Assembly (NCBI RefSeq): GCF_021354595.1
Contig: NZ_JADWYJ010000001.1
Coordinates: 721,446 to 785,445, forward strand
Origin: Maribellus sp. CM-23
Lineage (GTDB): Bacteria > Bacteroidota > Bacteroidia > Bacteroidales > Prolixibacteraceae
Length of the DNA stretch: 64,000 bases
Reading direction: 5' to 3'
The notes beneath the pieces were generated by a model. That model did not search any database, was not told where the DNA came from, and saw only the letters and a program-made list of their open reading frames with translations. Below are positions 26,720 through 35,109 of this stretch, one piece after another. Both the position numbers and the translations under genes were made by a program. The stretch's first letter is position 1. Every line of letters starts with the position of its first letter.

Positions 26720-29557
26720 TTAATTTCGCCGAACATCCACCTTCAGAAAACCGGCCTCCAGCAACACTTCCTTTACCGCATCGATTTCTGCTTGCGTAGC
26801 GTTTTTATCGGGTGACACACTGGTGTACAAACTCCGATTACCTGTTCCAGAAAGGAACTCTTCAGCTGCTCGTTTAGCTCCTTCCAGACTTGGCTCACCC
26901 CCATTCCACCCAAAACTAAATGCATACATGGGCTCTCCTGCTTTTGTTCCCGGATTTGTTTCCCGAACCGAATGACGCTGGATACTGTAACCAACCTGGT
27001 CGATGTTTACTTCCTTTAGCATGCGTTTTACAGTTTCTATCTGAAGATACGTAACCTCGTTTTCAACTTCCAACGCAACATTTGTTTTTGCGGGCTGGTT
27101 GCCCATTTCCCTGAGTTTTGTTTCAAACTCCGTTAAAGTGTATTCCCGGTTATCCAGGTCAATCTTACCGTTTGCTTTTACCAGAACTTTGTGGCGCGCC
27201 ACAGCAGCCGGCTCCTGTTCCAATTTCAAAACCGTTGTGCTGACTTTTACGAAAGGAACCTGGTTCAGCTCATTAAGAACGTTATTCAGTTTTTCTTTCG
27301 GAACATCGCTGAACGACAAAACAGAAATTGTCGTTTTATCACCTGTTAACTTTAAAGCCTCTTCAACATCCTTTTTGAGATTTTCAACCGTAGATAATCT
27401 GTCAAAGACTTGCAGTTTTTCGTTGGTAACAATCACATCGTATTTGCTTTTTCCCTCTGCCCCATCTTCTTTTGACCCCGGTTTTTCATCATCAACTATG
27501 TACAGGATATTTTTCGCTTTAACCCCGGCTTCAACCAAAGCCTCTCCCATCCTTGATATATCCGATCTAGGAACTTTACTCTCTACCAAAACATTTACAT
27601 TGAAATCAAACTGAGTTCCATTCTGTCTGTTCCACTTTTCTAAAATATCTTTCTGCTTAATTAACTGCTTTTTAATTTCAACAGGAGAATCATAACGCTC
27701 ATCATGGTATATGTAATCGCCATTGTTTTTTAATGAAATACGAACAGGGTCAAGCTGAGAAGTAAATCGGACATTCTTGATTTGAACTTTGCTCAACATA
27801 TCTTTCACTGCGTTAATTTGGCCATTAGAAACACCCGCTTCTGTAATAAAGGTTATCGTTGACGTCGGCTTTCCTTTTGACTCGTAATCCAAATACCATT
27901 TTCGGTGTTTTTTCAGGCTTGCTCTAAGCTCATAAATGTTTTTAAAGGGAACACCAAAACTTCCATCCGATTTCATTGAGACTATAAATGGCGGCGGAAC
28001 AAAAGCAAACTCTCCGTCAGAAGTCCCGGGTAATACGTTAGCTGATCCCGAATCTCTTACTTTTTTCGGGCTGGCGAGGCTGACCCTGTCGGGAATAAGC
28101 TCATTGATTACCTTCTTCTTGTCGGCAGGCAGCGAAAAATATGCTGCGCCAAATCTCTCCTGTGCAGTTTCTTTCCGAACATTCAAAATAGCCTCCGCAA
28201 TTGACTTCATTACCGCTTCCGATGCCTTCTGAGAAGTTTCCACATCCTTGCGATAAAGAATAACACCCTCCGAAATCTCTACTTTCCCGACAAACGGAAG
28301 TTCTACCGGGTTAAAACCAGGCACTTCTCCGGAAAGCGCATTTTTTCCTTTTAGAAACCATTCCAGGTTTGGCTTTAAATCCTTTAGTTCAAGTCTTTGG
28401 TTTTCCACCAGCAAATTGCCTTTACTATTTTGCAAAACAATAAATACATTGTTTTTTGTGAAAGTATTGGCCTCATCTGCCGAAGCATCTGAATCAACAA
28501 TAGTTATAAGCTGAGGTGTTTTCTGGTTGCTTGCCGTGCGCAGATAGCTTTCATCGTTAAGTGCCTTCATTTTCGAACTTACCCAATTTCCAACCCAAAC
28601 CTCAGAACTATCCTGCTGTCCGATTGCGGGCAAATAGGCTCCCGCTTTCTCCACAATTATTTCAGGTCTTGCAAAAGCCTGCAAAAGCAGCGCCAGCACC
28701 GGAACAAACAAAACCAGTTTGAGGTTTGTCCGGCGACGATTGGTTTTCATGTGCATCATTTTGATTCGTTTTAAAATTGGTTTTTGTGAAAAATGGTTGG
28801 CCAGGGCAAAACGTCTTTCGCCTACAGCCTTTTTAAGAACCAACAGTTGGTATGTTTTTGCATCGATGCCTTGGTTAAGTACGGCCTGGTCGGCCTGGTA
28901 TTCGTGTATCAGTTTCAGATCGCGGCGCAACAGCCACACCACCGGGTTAAACCAGAAAAGGGCGGTAAACAGCTCGCAGATCATCAGGTCGAGTGCGTGT
29001 TTGTGTTGAATGTGGGCATATTCGTGTGCCACCACCATATCGCGGTTTTCGGTGAAATCTTTTTCCGACAAAACAATGTGCTGCAGAAAAGAGAAGGGCT
29101 GAATAAAATCTTTGACAATGGCCAAAACCACATCGCGGAAGTGTTGTTTCTCGGCGCTGCGGATAATCTGCCACACCCTCGCCACCGAAAAGGCCAACCG
29201 GCCGACCAACAGCCCGATCACGCCCAGGTAAAATACCAGCCAAGGGTTAAGCGGCGCTTTCACAGGAGCTGCTTCACTCATTGTTATTGGCATGTCTTCA
29301 GCATAAACCAACGGTTCATTTACCACGGGTGCTGCCACCCACTCGTGAATCGCTTCAAACTGCGGGATCACCCGCGTTTCCCGGAAAACCGGGACATCGG
29401 CAAAAGGAAGCACCACCGACGTAAGCAAAATACCCAGCAGCACAAAGCGGTTGGCGGTGTGCATTTTGTCGCGGCTAACAGCCAGCTTAAACACCGCATA
29501 CAACAGCGCCAGACTTACCGACGATTTTAGCAGCCAGACCAAAAATAAATTCATCAT
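26720..29557 (-). CDS. M56 (BlaR1-type) membrane peptidase with tandem ExbD-like domains
   Basis: 945 residues. The N-terminal 300 are an M56 domain: membrane helices near 5-25, 37-55, 105-125 and 195-210, zinc motif HEYAH at 178-182 with a further Glu in HEYQAD (about 219), and a last helix at 279-296. Beyond it, about six repeats (roughly 371-495, 524-600, 604-690, 706-778, 789-860, 878-943) have the beta-alpha-alpha pattern of ExbD/TolR periplasmic domains, clearest in VLVKANGKIDLDNREYTL...TYLQIETVKRMLKEV. BlaR1-type proteins sense envelope signals and cleave a BlaI repressor, here probably the one at 30865. The ExbD part is unusual. Confidence 0.88.
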   Translation of the reverse strand: MMNLFLVWLLKSSVSLALLYAVFKLAVSRDKMHTANRFVLLGILLTSVVLPFADVPVFRETRVIPQFEAIHEWVAAPVVNEPLVYAEDMPITMSEAAPVKAPLNPWLVFYLGVIGLLVGRLAFSVARVWQIIRSAEKQHFRDVVLAIVKDFIQPFSFLQHIVLSEKDFTENRDMVVAHEYAHIQHKHALDLMICELFTALFWFNPVVWLLRRDLKLIHEYQADQAVLNQGIDAKTYQLLVLKKAVGERRFALANHFSQKPILKRIKMMHMKTNRRRTNLKLVLFVPVLALLLQAFARPEIIVEKAGAYLPAIGQQDSSEVWVGNWVSSKMKALNDESYLRTASNQKTPQLITIVDSDASADEANTFTKNNVFIVLQNSKGNLLVENQRLELKDLKPNLEWFLKGKNALSGEVPGFNPVELPFVGKVEISEGVILYRKDVETSQKASEAVMKSIAEAILNVRKETAQERFGAAYFSLPADKKKVINELIPDRVSLASPKKVRDSGSANVLPGTSDGEFAFVPPPFIVSMKSDGSFGVPFKNIYELRASLKKHRKWYLDYESKGKPTSTITFITEAGVSNGQINAVKDMLSKVQIKNVRFTSQLDPVRISLKNNGDYIYHDERYDSPVEIKKQLIKQKDILEKWNRQNGTQFDFNVNVLVESKVPRSDISRMGEALVEAGVKAKNILYIVDDEKPGSKEDGAEGKSKYDVIVTNEKLQVFDRLSTVENLKKDVEEALKLTGDKTTISVLSFSDVPKEKLNNVLNELNQVPFVKVSTTVLKLEQEPAAVARHKVLVKANGKIDLDNREYTLTEFETKLREMGNQPAKTNVALEVENEVTYLQIETVKRMLKEVNIDQVGYSIQRHSVRETNPGTKAGEPMYAFSFGWNGGEPSLEGAKRAAEEFLSGTGNRSLYTSVSPDKNATQAEIDAVKEVLLEAGFLKVDVRRN
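28747..29557. repeat. duplicated M56 domain segment, copy 1
   Basis: About 811 bases nearly identical to 30061-30868 (copy 2). It encodes the first approximately 270 residues of each M56 protein; the main length difference is one extra Met codon at the start of copy 1. Confidence 0.9.
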
Positions 29558-29566
29558 TTTTCTTCT

Positions 29567-30868
29567 CTATTTATGAATGTACCTGTAATCAACAGCTTCA
29601 ACCTGTCCAAAAAAAGATCCCTGAAACCTTTGACCATCTTTCAGCTTCCCTTCAAATGTGAATTTCATTTTATTATTATTACTTTCCAACATTTGAAAAG
29701 TTGCTTGTGTTATATCCACCTCATCTCCTTCCGAAAACAAACTCCCAAAAAATGTATAGGCTTCCCTTTCGCTATATGATTTTGCGATGTATTTATAAGT
29801 ACCTTCATCTGGCTTTTCTTTTGAATTAGTCCGGAAACTGATAAGTCCCAGGAAAAAATTTTTATCATCTTTCGGGTAAATATTTATTTCAAATTTGCCA
29901 GATTCCTTTGGCGATTCATTGGCTACAACTACTTTTTCAATTGGATAGCTTCTACCATCTATTTGAATAGAATTACTTTCTTCCTTAAATGAAATCAACA
30001 GTAACATAATTGCAGGAACGAATAGAAGCAATTTCAAAAATGCCTTGCCTGTTTCTTTTTTCATGTGCATCATTTTGATTCGTTTTAAAATTGGTTTTTG
30101 TGAAAAATGGTTGGCCAGGGCAAAACGTCTCTCGCCCACAGCCTTTTTAAGAACCAACAGTTGGTATGTTTTTGCATCGATGCCTTGGTTAAGTACGGCC
30201 TGGTCGGCCTGGTATTCGTGTATCAGTTTCAGATCGCGGCGCAACAGCCACACCACCGGGTTAAACCAGAAAAGGGCGGTAAACAGCTCGCAGATCATCA
30301 GGTCGAGCGCGTGTTTGTGTTGAATGTGCGCGTATTCGTGGGCGATTACAATATCACGGTTTTCAGTAAAATCTTTTTCCGACAAAACAATGTGCTGCAA
30401 AAAGGAGAAGGGCTGAATAAAATCTTTGACAATGGCCAGCACCACATCGCGGAAGTGTTGTTTCTCGGCCCGGCGGATGATTTGCCATACCCTCGCCACC
30501 GAAAAGGCCAGCCGACCAACCAGCATCCCGATCACGCCCAGGTAAAATACCAGCCAAGGGTTAATCGGCGCTTTCACGGGAGTTGCCTCACTCATTGTCT
30601 TTGGCGTGTCTTCAGCGTAAACCACCGGTTCATTTACCACGGGTGCTGCCACCCACTCGTGAATGGCTTCAAACTGCGGAATCACCTGCGTCTCCCTGAA
30701 AACCGGGACATCGGCAAAAGGAAGCACCACCGACGTGAGCAAAATACCCAGCAGCACCATGCGGTTGGCGGTGTGCATTTTGTCGCGGCTAACGGCCAGC
30801 TTAAACACCGCATACAACAGCGCCAGACTTACCGACGATTTTAGCAGCCAAACCAGGAATGGGTTCAT
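29567..30868 (-). CDS. M56 (BlaR1-type) membrane peptidase, short paralogue
   Basis: 433 residues. The first approximately 270 are almost the same as the neighbouring 945-residue protein, including HEYAH (about 177-181), and then diverge completely: a last helix (LKLLLFVPAIMLLLISF) and about 145 residues of polar beta-rich sequence with no ExbD-like repeats. It overlaps the blaI stop by 4 bases (ATGA) and ends 10 bases before the larger paralogue, so all three form one operon. The different tails suggest different ligands sensed by the same protease module. Confidence 0.9.
   Translation of the reverse strand: MNPFLVWLLKSSVSLALLYAVFKLAVSRDKMHTANRMVLLGILLTSVVLPFADVPVFRETQVIPQFEAIHEWVAAPVVNEPVVYAEDTPKTMSEATPVKAPINPWLVFYLGVIGMLVGRLAFSVARVWQIIRRAEKQHFRDVVLAIVKDFIQPFSFLQHIVLSEKDFTENRDIVIAHEYAHIQHKHALDLMICELFTALFWFNPVVWLLRRDLKLIHEYQADQAVLNQGIDAKTYQLLVLKKAVGERRFALANHFSQKPILKRIKMMHMKKETGKAFLKLLLFVPAIMLLLISFKEESNSIQIDGRSYPIEKVVVANESPKESGKFEINIYPKDDKNFFLGLISFRTNSKEKPDEGTYKYIAKSYSEREAYTFFGSLFSEGDEVDITQATFQMLESNNNKMKFTFEGKLKDGQRFQGSFFGQVEAVDYRYIHK
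30061..30868. repeat. duplicated M56 domain segment, copy 2
   Basis: Second copy of the duplication described for 28747-29557. High identity without frameshifts indicates a recent duplication or continuing gene conversion. Confidence 0.9.
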
Positions 30869-31236
30869 TGCGAGTTGTTTTGTTGATTTTCTATTTCTTC
30901 AATCAGCTTTTTCAAATCATCCAGCGAAAGGTTTTCTTCTTCCACCAGCAGCGACACCACGTTTTTATACGAGTTGTCGAAATACTTCTTCACCACGCTG
31001 CCCAGCGTTGTTTTGCTGTACTCTTCTTTTGTTACCGCCGCAAAATAGCGGTAGGTATTTCCAAACTGCTCGTGATCAACAAAACCTTTTTCCTCGAGTG
31101 CCCGCACCATGGTCGAAAGCGTGTTGTAATGCAGCTTTTGCCCGGCATACAACTCTTTTAATTCTTTCACAAACATGGGCCCGCGGTCCCAAAAAAAGTT
31201 CATGATCTCTTCTTCCTTCTGTGTCAGTTTCTTCAT
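30865..31236 (-). CDS. BlaI/MecI/CopY family repressor
   Basis: 123 residues, the family length. Winged-helix N-terminal domain (LTQKEEEIMNFFWDRG, YNTLSTMVRALEEKGF) and a dimerising C-terminal part containing the segment that M56 proteases normally cut. First gene of the operon with two M56 peptidases. Paired palindromes about 240 bases upstream (31474-31511) are good operator candidates. Confidence 0.95.
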   Translation of the reverse strand: MKKLTQKEEEIMNFFWDRGPMFVKELKELYAGQKLHYNTLSTMVRALEEKGFVDHEQFGNTYRYFAAVTKEEYSKTTLGSVVKKYFDNSYKNVVSLLVEEENLSLDDLKKLIEEIENQQNNSQ

Positions 31237-31243
31237 CTTTATT

Positions 31244-31333
31244 TCGTATTGAGTATCGAGTAATTAGTATTGAGTAACAAGTATCCAGTTTCGAGTTTCG
31301 AGCTTCGAGCTTCGAGTATCGAGCTCCAAGCTC
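31244..31333. repeat. degenerate TTCGAG/ATCGAG tandem array
   Basis: Repeated short units of GAGTATCGAG, TTCGAG and TTCGAGC type fill about 90 bases; a CTCTGAACTCTGAACCCTGAA array follows at about 31426-31459. Confidence 0.6.
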
Positions 31334-31473
31334 AGACACCCCCTCCGTCATTCCGGTGGCTAATGCCCCGGAATTCCTCGTCCCCCTCTAAAAGGGGGAC
31401 AAATCAAAAAGTGGGGAGCTTCGAGCACTCTGAACTCTGAACCCTGAACTCTGAACTCTTTCAAAACAAATGT

Positions 31474-31511
31474 AACTATATTTTATAGTTTTCAAACTAT
31501 TTTTTATAGTT
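31474..31511. promoter_or_regulatory. twin operator-like palindromes, probable BlaI sites
   Basis: AACTATA-TTT-TATAGTT (31474-31490) is a perfect dyad. AACTATTTTTTATAGTT (31495-31511) has the same 17-base layout with one mismatch. Their centres are 21 bp apart, two helical turns, as expected for cooperative repressor dimers. They lie between divergent genes and could control both. Confidence 0.6.
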
Positions 31512-31670
31512 ATTCAAAAAAACTTCTTACAGACAACCCGTACAACACACTGTATCAGGCATCTATTTTTTATGTTTTAAAAAACATTCCTTGTTTTTAA
31601 GGCTCAATAGGTTTATCTTGAACAAACCATTACACAAAATTCTAGTTAGTAACACTTAAATTTAATCCTC

Positions 31671-32147
31671 ATGGAAAACATCGTAGATTTTATTATTCCC
31701 GACGAGGTAATTACCGACGTCCAAACGAAATTAGCCGAAGTACAAACAGCTTTACAGCCTTACCTGATTGCGCTTACACCCGACGAGCGGCGCTCTGTGC
31801 CTAAAATGAGTGACAAAACCCTTCCGTTTGTGGAGAAGACACTTGATTACACCACCTCCGACCCGCAGTTTGCACCGCCTTACATGGATAAGCAGGAACT
31901 GGCCAACGATATGAAGGTGGTGGGGCAACTGGTTCCGCTGCTGCGGATGGTTGAGCAGCTCAACGACGGGCTCGACGACACGCTGATGGCGGCAGGCGGC
32001 GAAAGCTACGTAAATGCGCTGGGGTATTACAACTCGGTGAAACAAGCCGCCAAAATGAATGTTCCCGGCGCCAAAGCCATTTTCGAGGATCTGAAGAAAC
32101 GATTCGAATCAAATGGCAGCCGAAAGAAACCGGAACCTGAGGTGTAA
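31671..32147 (+). CDS. conserved-looking protein of unknown function
   Basis: 158 residues, soluble, acidic, mostly helical by appearance (ALQPYLIALTPDERRSVPKMSDKT, ELANDMKVVGQLVPLL). No signal peptide or membrane helix. I do not recognise a family. Its upstream region contains the BlaI-type operators, so it may share that control. A strong terminator follows. Confidence 0.7.
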   Translation: MENIVDFIIPDEVITDVQTKLAEVQTALQPYLIALTPDERRSVPKMSDKTLPFVEKTLDYTTSDPQFAPPYMDKQELANDMKVVGQLVPLLRMVEQLNDGLDDTLMAAGGESYVNALGYYNSVKQAAKMNVPGAKAIFEDLKKRFESNGSRKKPEPEV

Positions 32148-32166
32148 TCCGGGATGCGCAGTCCGG

Positions 32167-32200
32167 AAAAAAGCGGGGATCATCAACCCCGCTTTTTTTT
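32167..32200 (+). terminator. rho-independent terminator
   Basis: AAAAAGCGGGG / CCCCGCTTTTTTTT hairpin shortly after the 158-residue protein gene. Confidence 0.85.
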
Positions 32201-32271
32201 CTGAAAGTCTCTCAAAAAACAACAGCAAAATACGATTACAACTTTCTGACTCACCCTGATCCGTCCTCCCA

Positions 32272-32460
32272 GGCAACAGCACTCACTTCCGAGCCTGCCT
32301 GAGTTGCCTCTGAACCTACTGCGAGAGGAAAAAAAGCGACCCGAGTCGGTATTTTGCCAACTGCAGTCATCTCCGGGGCGACTCCGGTCGGTAAAAAGGC
32401 TACTGCAGTCGCCTCGGAAGTAACACGAGTCGCCTTTTTGCCGACTGCACTACCCTCTGA
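32272..32460. repeat. 21-bp degenerate minisatellite, about nine units
   Basis: Units such as ACTGCAGTCGCCTCGGAAGT(A), ACACGAGTCGCCTTTTTGCC(G) and ACTCCGGTCGGTAAAAAGGC(T) follow each other at exactly 21 bases. On the minus strand an open frame reads nine heptads of the kind SEATAVA, FLPTGVA, PEMTAVG. The plus strand is also open across most of it. Confidence 0.8.
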
Positions 32461-32479
32461 AGCCCGGCGAGTATGTTTT

Positions 32480-32520
32480 GAAGTGGGGAGGGGTACTTCG
32501 GAAGTACCCCTCCCCACTTC
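32480..32520. repeat. palindrome with 20-bp perfect arms
   Basis: GAAGTGGGGAGGGGTACTTC (32480-32499), one central G, and its exact reverse complement (32501-32520). Part of the right arm plus adjacent bases (CCCACTTCCGAAGTACCCCT) recurs at about 32900-32919. Confidence 0.8.
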
Positions 32521-33192
32521 CGAAGTACCCCTCTCCCTATCAAAAAGCCCTGAATTGTACGTCATTGCGGTCTGTTCGTCGGATGAGGAACGGAGACGCA
32601 ATCGGTAAGATTAACCGGCCCCTACTGCTATCTTTTCATTCTTGCTGCTACAGGATGTTCCGCCCCGATGGGGCTTATTTTTTCTCACCTGGAGTTTTCT
32701 ATTAATAGCATCGCAACGCTGTTGCTAAAAAATCAGCTGCAGAGCAGCAAGATCGTTGTAGACAAACAGACAAAAAAACCGTTAAGCTGCAGCGCAGCGT
32801 AATCGGTTTAAGCGTCGGAATAGTTGTTTTTCCCGGACAGTATTGATTAAGAAACGTTTGTATTTTCTTCAGGCTCCGGAAAAAATGTGCACCGGGAATC
32901 CCACTTCCGAAGTACCCCTATTGGGCTGAAAACTACTCTATAACATATCTGCTGCTGTACTACCAATAATTTTTATGTTTATTTTAGAGCACGAAAAATC
33001 AATCATTCCCAATACATTGAAAATATCTCCTGCAAATACGAAACACAAATACACTTGGTTTTCCAGGATCAAAGCCAACGAAATAAACGACTTAAAACAA
33101 CAACAATTAATAAAATGTATAGCACAGTGTGATATACACATACGTTGCCGGTAATTTAGAGTGAAGGACTAAAATAATAGACATAAATAAAT

Positions 33193-33729
33193 ATGGAAAA
33201 ATCACTTTCAAATTTAATGATTGGCATAATAGCAGGTCTTGTTTCATCTGGTATTATTTGGTTCTTTATTCTAATTGTTAATGCAATTATCAAACCTAAA
33301 ATAAGAGAATTACTTTACAAGGGTATTGATCTAGAAGGAGAATGGCATTCTGCTTGTTATTACGACACAACTAAATTAGCAGATAAAGAAGAATACAAGG
33401 AAGTTAAAAAGAAAAAGAAAGTCAAATGGAAGGAAATAAATATTTCGATACAACAAAGCGCCTACAATCTTAAAGGTGATTTAACCATAAAAAACATCAA
33501 CATCCTTGACGGTACTGAAACGATGTCGTTTTATAAATTCGAAGGTTTTATCAAAGATAATTTCCTAATATTAAACTACTTGCCTAAGTCATCTAAATGC
33601 ATTGGACTTGGCACTTTACTTTTGACTCTAAAAGAAGGAGGCAAAGCATTATTCGGAAACCTGACAGGAACTTTTCTTGGAGAAATGGAAATTGGAGATT
33701 TGCATGATATTAAACTTGAAAGAAAATAA
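33193..33729 (+). CDS. single-helix membrane-anchored beta-rich protein of unknown function
   Basis: 178 residues. One N-terminal membrane helix (about 8-30), then a basic cytoplasmic or periplasmic beta-rich domain beginning GIDLEGEWHSACYY, with a lysine run (EVKKKKKVKWKEI) and short strands to the end (LFGNLTGTFLGEM). The helix-plus-barrel layout recalls small membrane effectors such as Cap15 of CBASS, but no nucleotidyltransferase is nearby and I cannot claim homology. It is more AT-rich than the core genes and begins a run of cassette-like plus-strand genes. Confidence 0.65.
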   Translation: MEKSLSNLMIGIIAGLVSSGIIWFFILIVNAIIKPKIRELLYKGIDLEGEWHSACYYDTTKLADKEEYKEVKKKKKVKWKEINISIQQSAYNLKGDLTIKNINILDGTETMSFYKFEGFIKDNFLILNYLPKSSKCIGLGTLLLTLKEGGKALFGNLTGTFLGEMEIGDLHDIKLERK

Positions 33730-33851
33730 AAACTACCCTAACAATTTGTAACATGGCAGGCGGGGGTAAGAGCGGTCTGACAATCCAGAGTATCCGGGAC
33801 CGCCACGACCACACACTAGTGACCGTCAACACAATGTTAATCTAATCATAT

Positions 33852-34415
33852 ATGAAAAAGTTTCCCATCATTATTATTGTTATTGTACTATTCAGTTTAA
33901 TGGGCTGTCAGGAGGATAGCCTGGAAATCTCAGACATCAGATTTAAAGGAAATATTCTCGGTGAAACGATATCTCTGAATGAAAACAACTTGTTGTTTGT
34001 AGATATTATTGATTTAGACGGACCGTTTAATAGCAGGAGTTTCGTTTCAATGTTTAAAAAAGGGAACACGAGCTATTCATTGACTTTTACTATCCCCAAA
34101 GACTCTACGTCTAACTCATTATTATTTCCGGTTCAACAAACGGGGCAATACGGGTTTGAAAAAGTTGGTAGTTATAACTCAAGTTCTCCTTTTCAGTTTA
34201 ATGTAGCTGAAAAAACAGGTCAAGAGTGGACCATCCATTCAACATATTCAAACAATGATGATAACAAAGTTGAGATATTTGATATCGAGTTCGAAACAGA
34301 TACGACACTGATTATTACGGGGACATTCGATTGTAATCTCAGTATTTTAGCTGGCAATGGAACTGCGGGTAATGCAAAAGATGTGGAATTCAAAACCAGG
34401 TTCTTAATAAAATAA
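33852..34415 (+). CDS. hypothetical lipoprotein
   Basis: 187 residues. Very hydrophobic signal ending in lipobox LMGC (Cys about 19), followed by acidic beta-rich sequence without a recognised domain. It lies in the accessory run; the 120-base spacer before it forms a long imperfect palindrome. Function unknown. Confidence 0.65.
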   Translation: MKKFPIIIIVIVLFSLMGCQEDSLEISDIRFKGNILGETISLNENNLLFVDIIDLDGPFNSRSFVSMFKKGNTSYSLTFTIPKDSTSNSLLFPVQQTGQYGFEKVGSYNSSSPFQFNVAEKTGQEWTIHSTYSNNDDNKVEIFDIEFETDTTLIITGTFDCNLSILAGNGTAGNAKDVEFKTRFLIK

Positions 34416-34484
34416 ACACCGGGTAAATTGCAAAGCGGGGCTTCCCACTTGCAAGCGACCATTATCAACACAACATAAAACATC

Positions 34485-34877
34485 ATGGATAAGCGCACCA
34501 TTACAGAAACCATTATTGCGTTGGAGACAGCGGCTCTTGATGCATGGCACCAGGGCAATCCCTCTCCCTATCTCGCACTTTATTCAAAAGACTTCACGTA
34601 TTTCGACCCGGTGCATGAAAAACGGCTCGATGGGTGGGACACGATCAAACAGTTCTACGAAAGCATGCGCGGAAAGGTAAAAATGGATAAGTTCGAAATA
34701 ATAGATCCCGTTGTGCAGGCTAGCGACACAATGGCGGTTCTTACCTACAACCTGCGTTCCTACTCGGGTGAAATGCTCTGGAAAGAAAATTGCACCGAAG
34801 TGTACAGGCTGGAAGAAAACAAGGAGTGGAAGATCGTCCACAGCCATTGGTCGATGACCCGGGCTGCTGTGGTTTAG
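34485..34877 (+). CDS. NTF2-like (SnoaL/DUF4440-type) protein
   Basis: 130 residues, one cone-shaped NTF2-like domain: ALDAWHQGNPSPYLALYSKDFTYFDP, then VQASDTMAVLTYNLRSY and the closing EWKIVHSHWSMT. No signal peptide. Such proteins are small-molecule enzymes or binding proteins; the ligand cannot be told. It follows the lipoprotein gene by 69 bases. Confidence 0.85.
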   Translation: MDKRTITETIIALETAALDAWHQGNPSPYLALYSKDFTYFDPVHEKRLDGWDTIKQFYESMRGKVKMDKFEIIDPVVQASDTMAVLTYNLRSYSGEMLWKENCTEVYRLEENKEWKIVHSHWSMTRAAVV

Positions 34878-35109
34878 CAGACCTTAGTGGCACAAACTTG
34901 CCATCGGTGCCGCCAGCTGACAAAAGCACGAAACTGGTAAGCCTGGGACCTGCTGGTTGCCCGGGTAGATTTCACTGTACCCAATTTCCACGTTGAAGTA
35001 CTCCCCTACCTGCCGCTGACGCGCGTCGAATTCTGCAACAATTTATTACCGTCAACCGTTAGCAATTGAACGATGCGATGATAATGTTGGATCAGAAACT
35101 TAAAAAGTG

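Larger units (their letters stand above)
31237..31670. other. repeat-containing regulatory intergenic region
   Basis: 434 bases between divergent blaI and the 158-residue protein gene. It holds a degenerate array of TCGAG units, a short CTCTGAA array, a hairpin GTCCCCCTCTAAAAGGGGGAC (31380-31400 region) and the two operator-like palindromes. No coding frame. Confidence 0.6.
32201..33192. other. approximately 1-kb repeat-rich region without convincing genes
   Basis: It holds a 21-bp minisatellite, a long palindrome, a dispersed 20-mer (32901), a GCCCCGATGGGGC hairpin (32661 region) and GCTGCAGxGCAGC palindromes (about 32735-32795). Open frames on both strands over the minisatellite are products of the repeat. 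The last 70 bases contain an imperfect hairpin (TGTATAGCAC / GTGATATACA) and ACGTTGCCGGTAATTTA before the next gene. Confidence 0.6.

Noticed and set aside
28793..29530. Long plus-strand frames opposite both M56 domains
   Set aside because: The same antisense frame appears in both duplicates simply because the DNA is duplicated; composition is not protein-like.
31426..31459. Short CTCTGAA repeats as possible CRISPR or iteron
   Set aside because: Too short and irregular, and no cas or replication genes are nearby.
33193..33729. Assignment to the CBASS effector Cap15
   Set aside because: Only one helix is visible, no cyclic-nucleotide synthase is nearby, and no family motif could be confirmed by eye.
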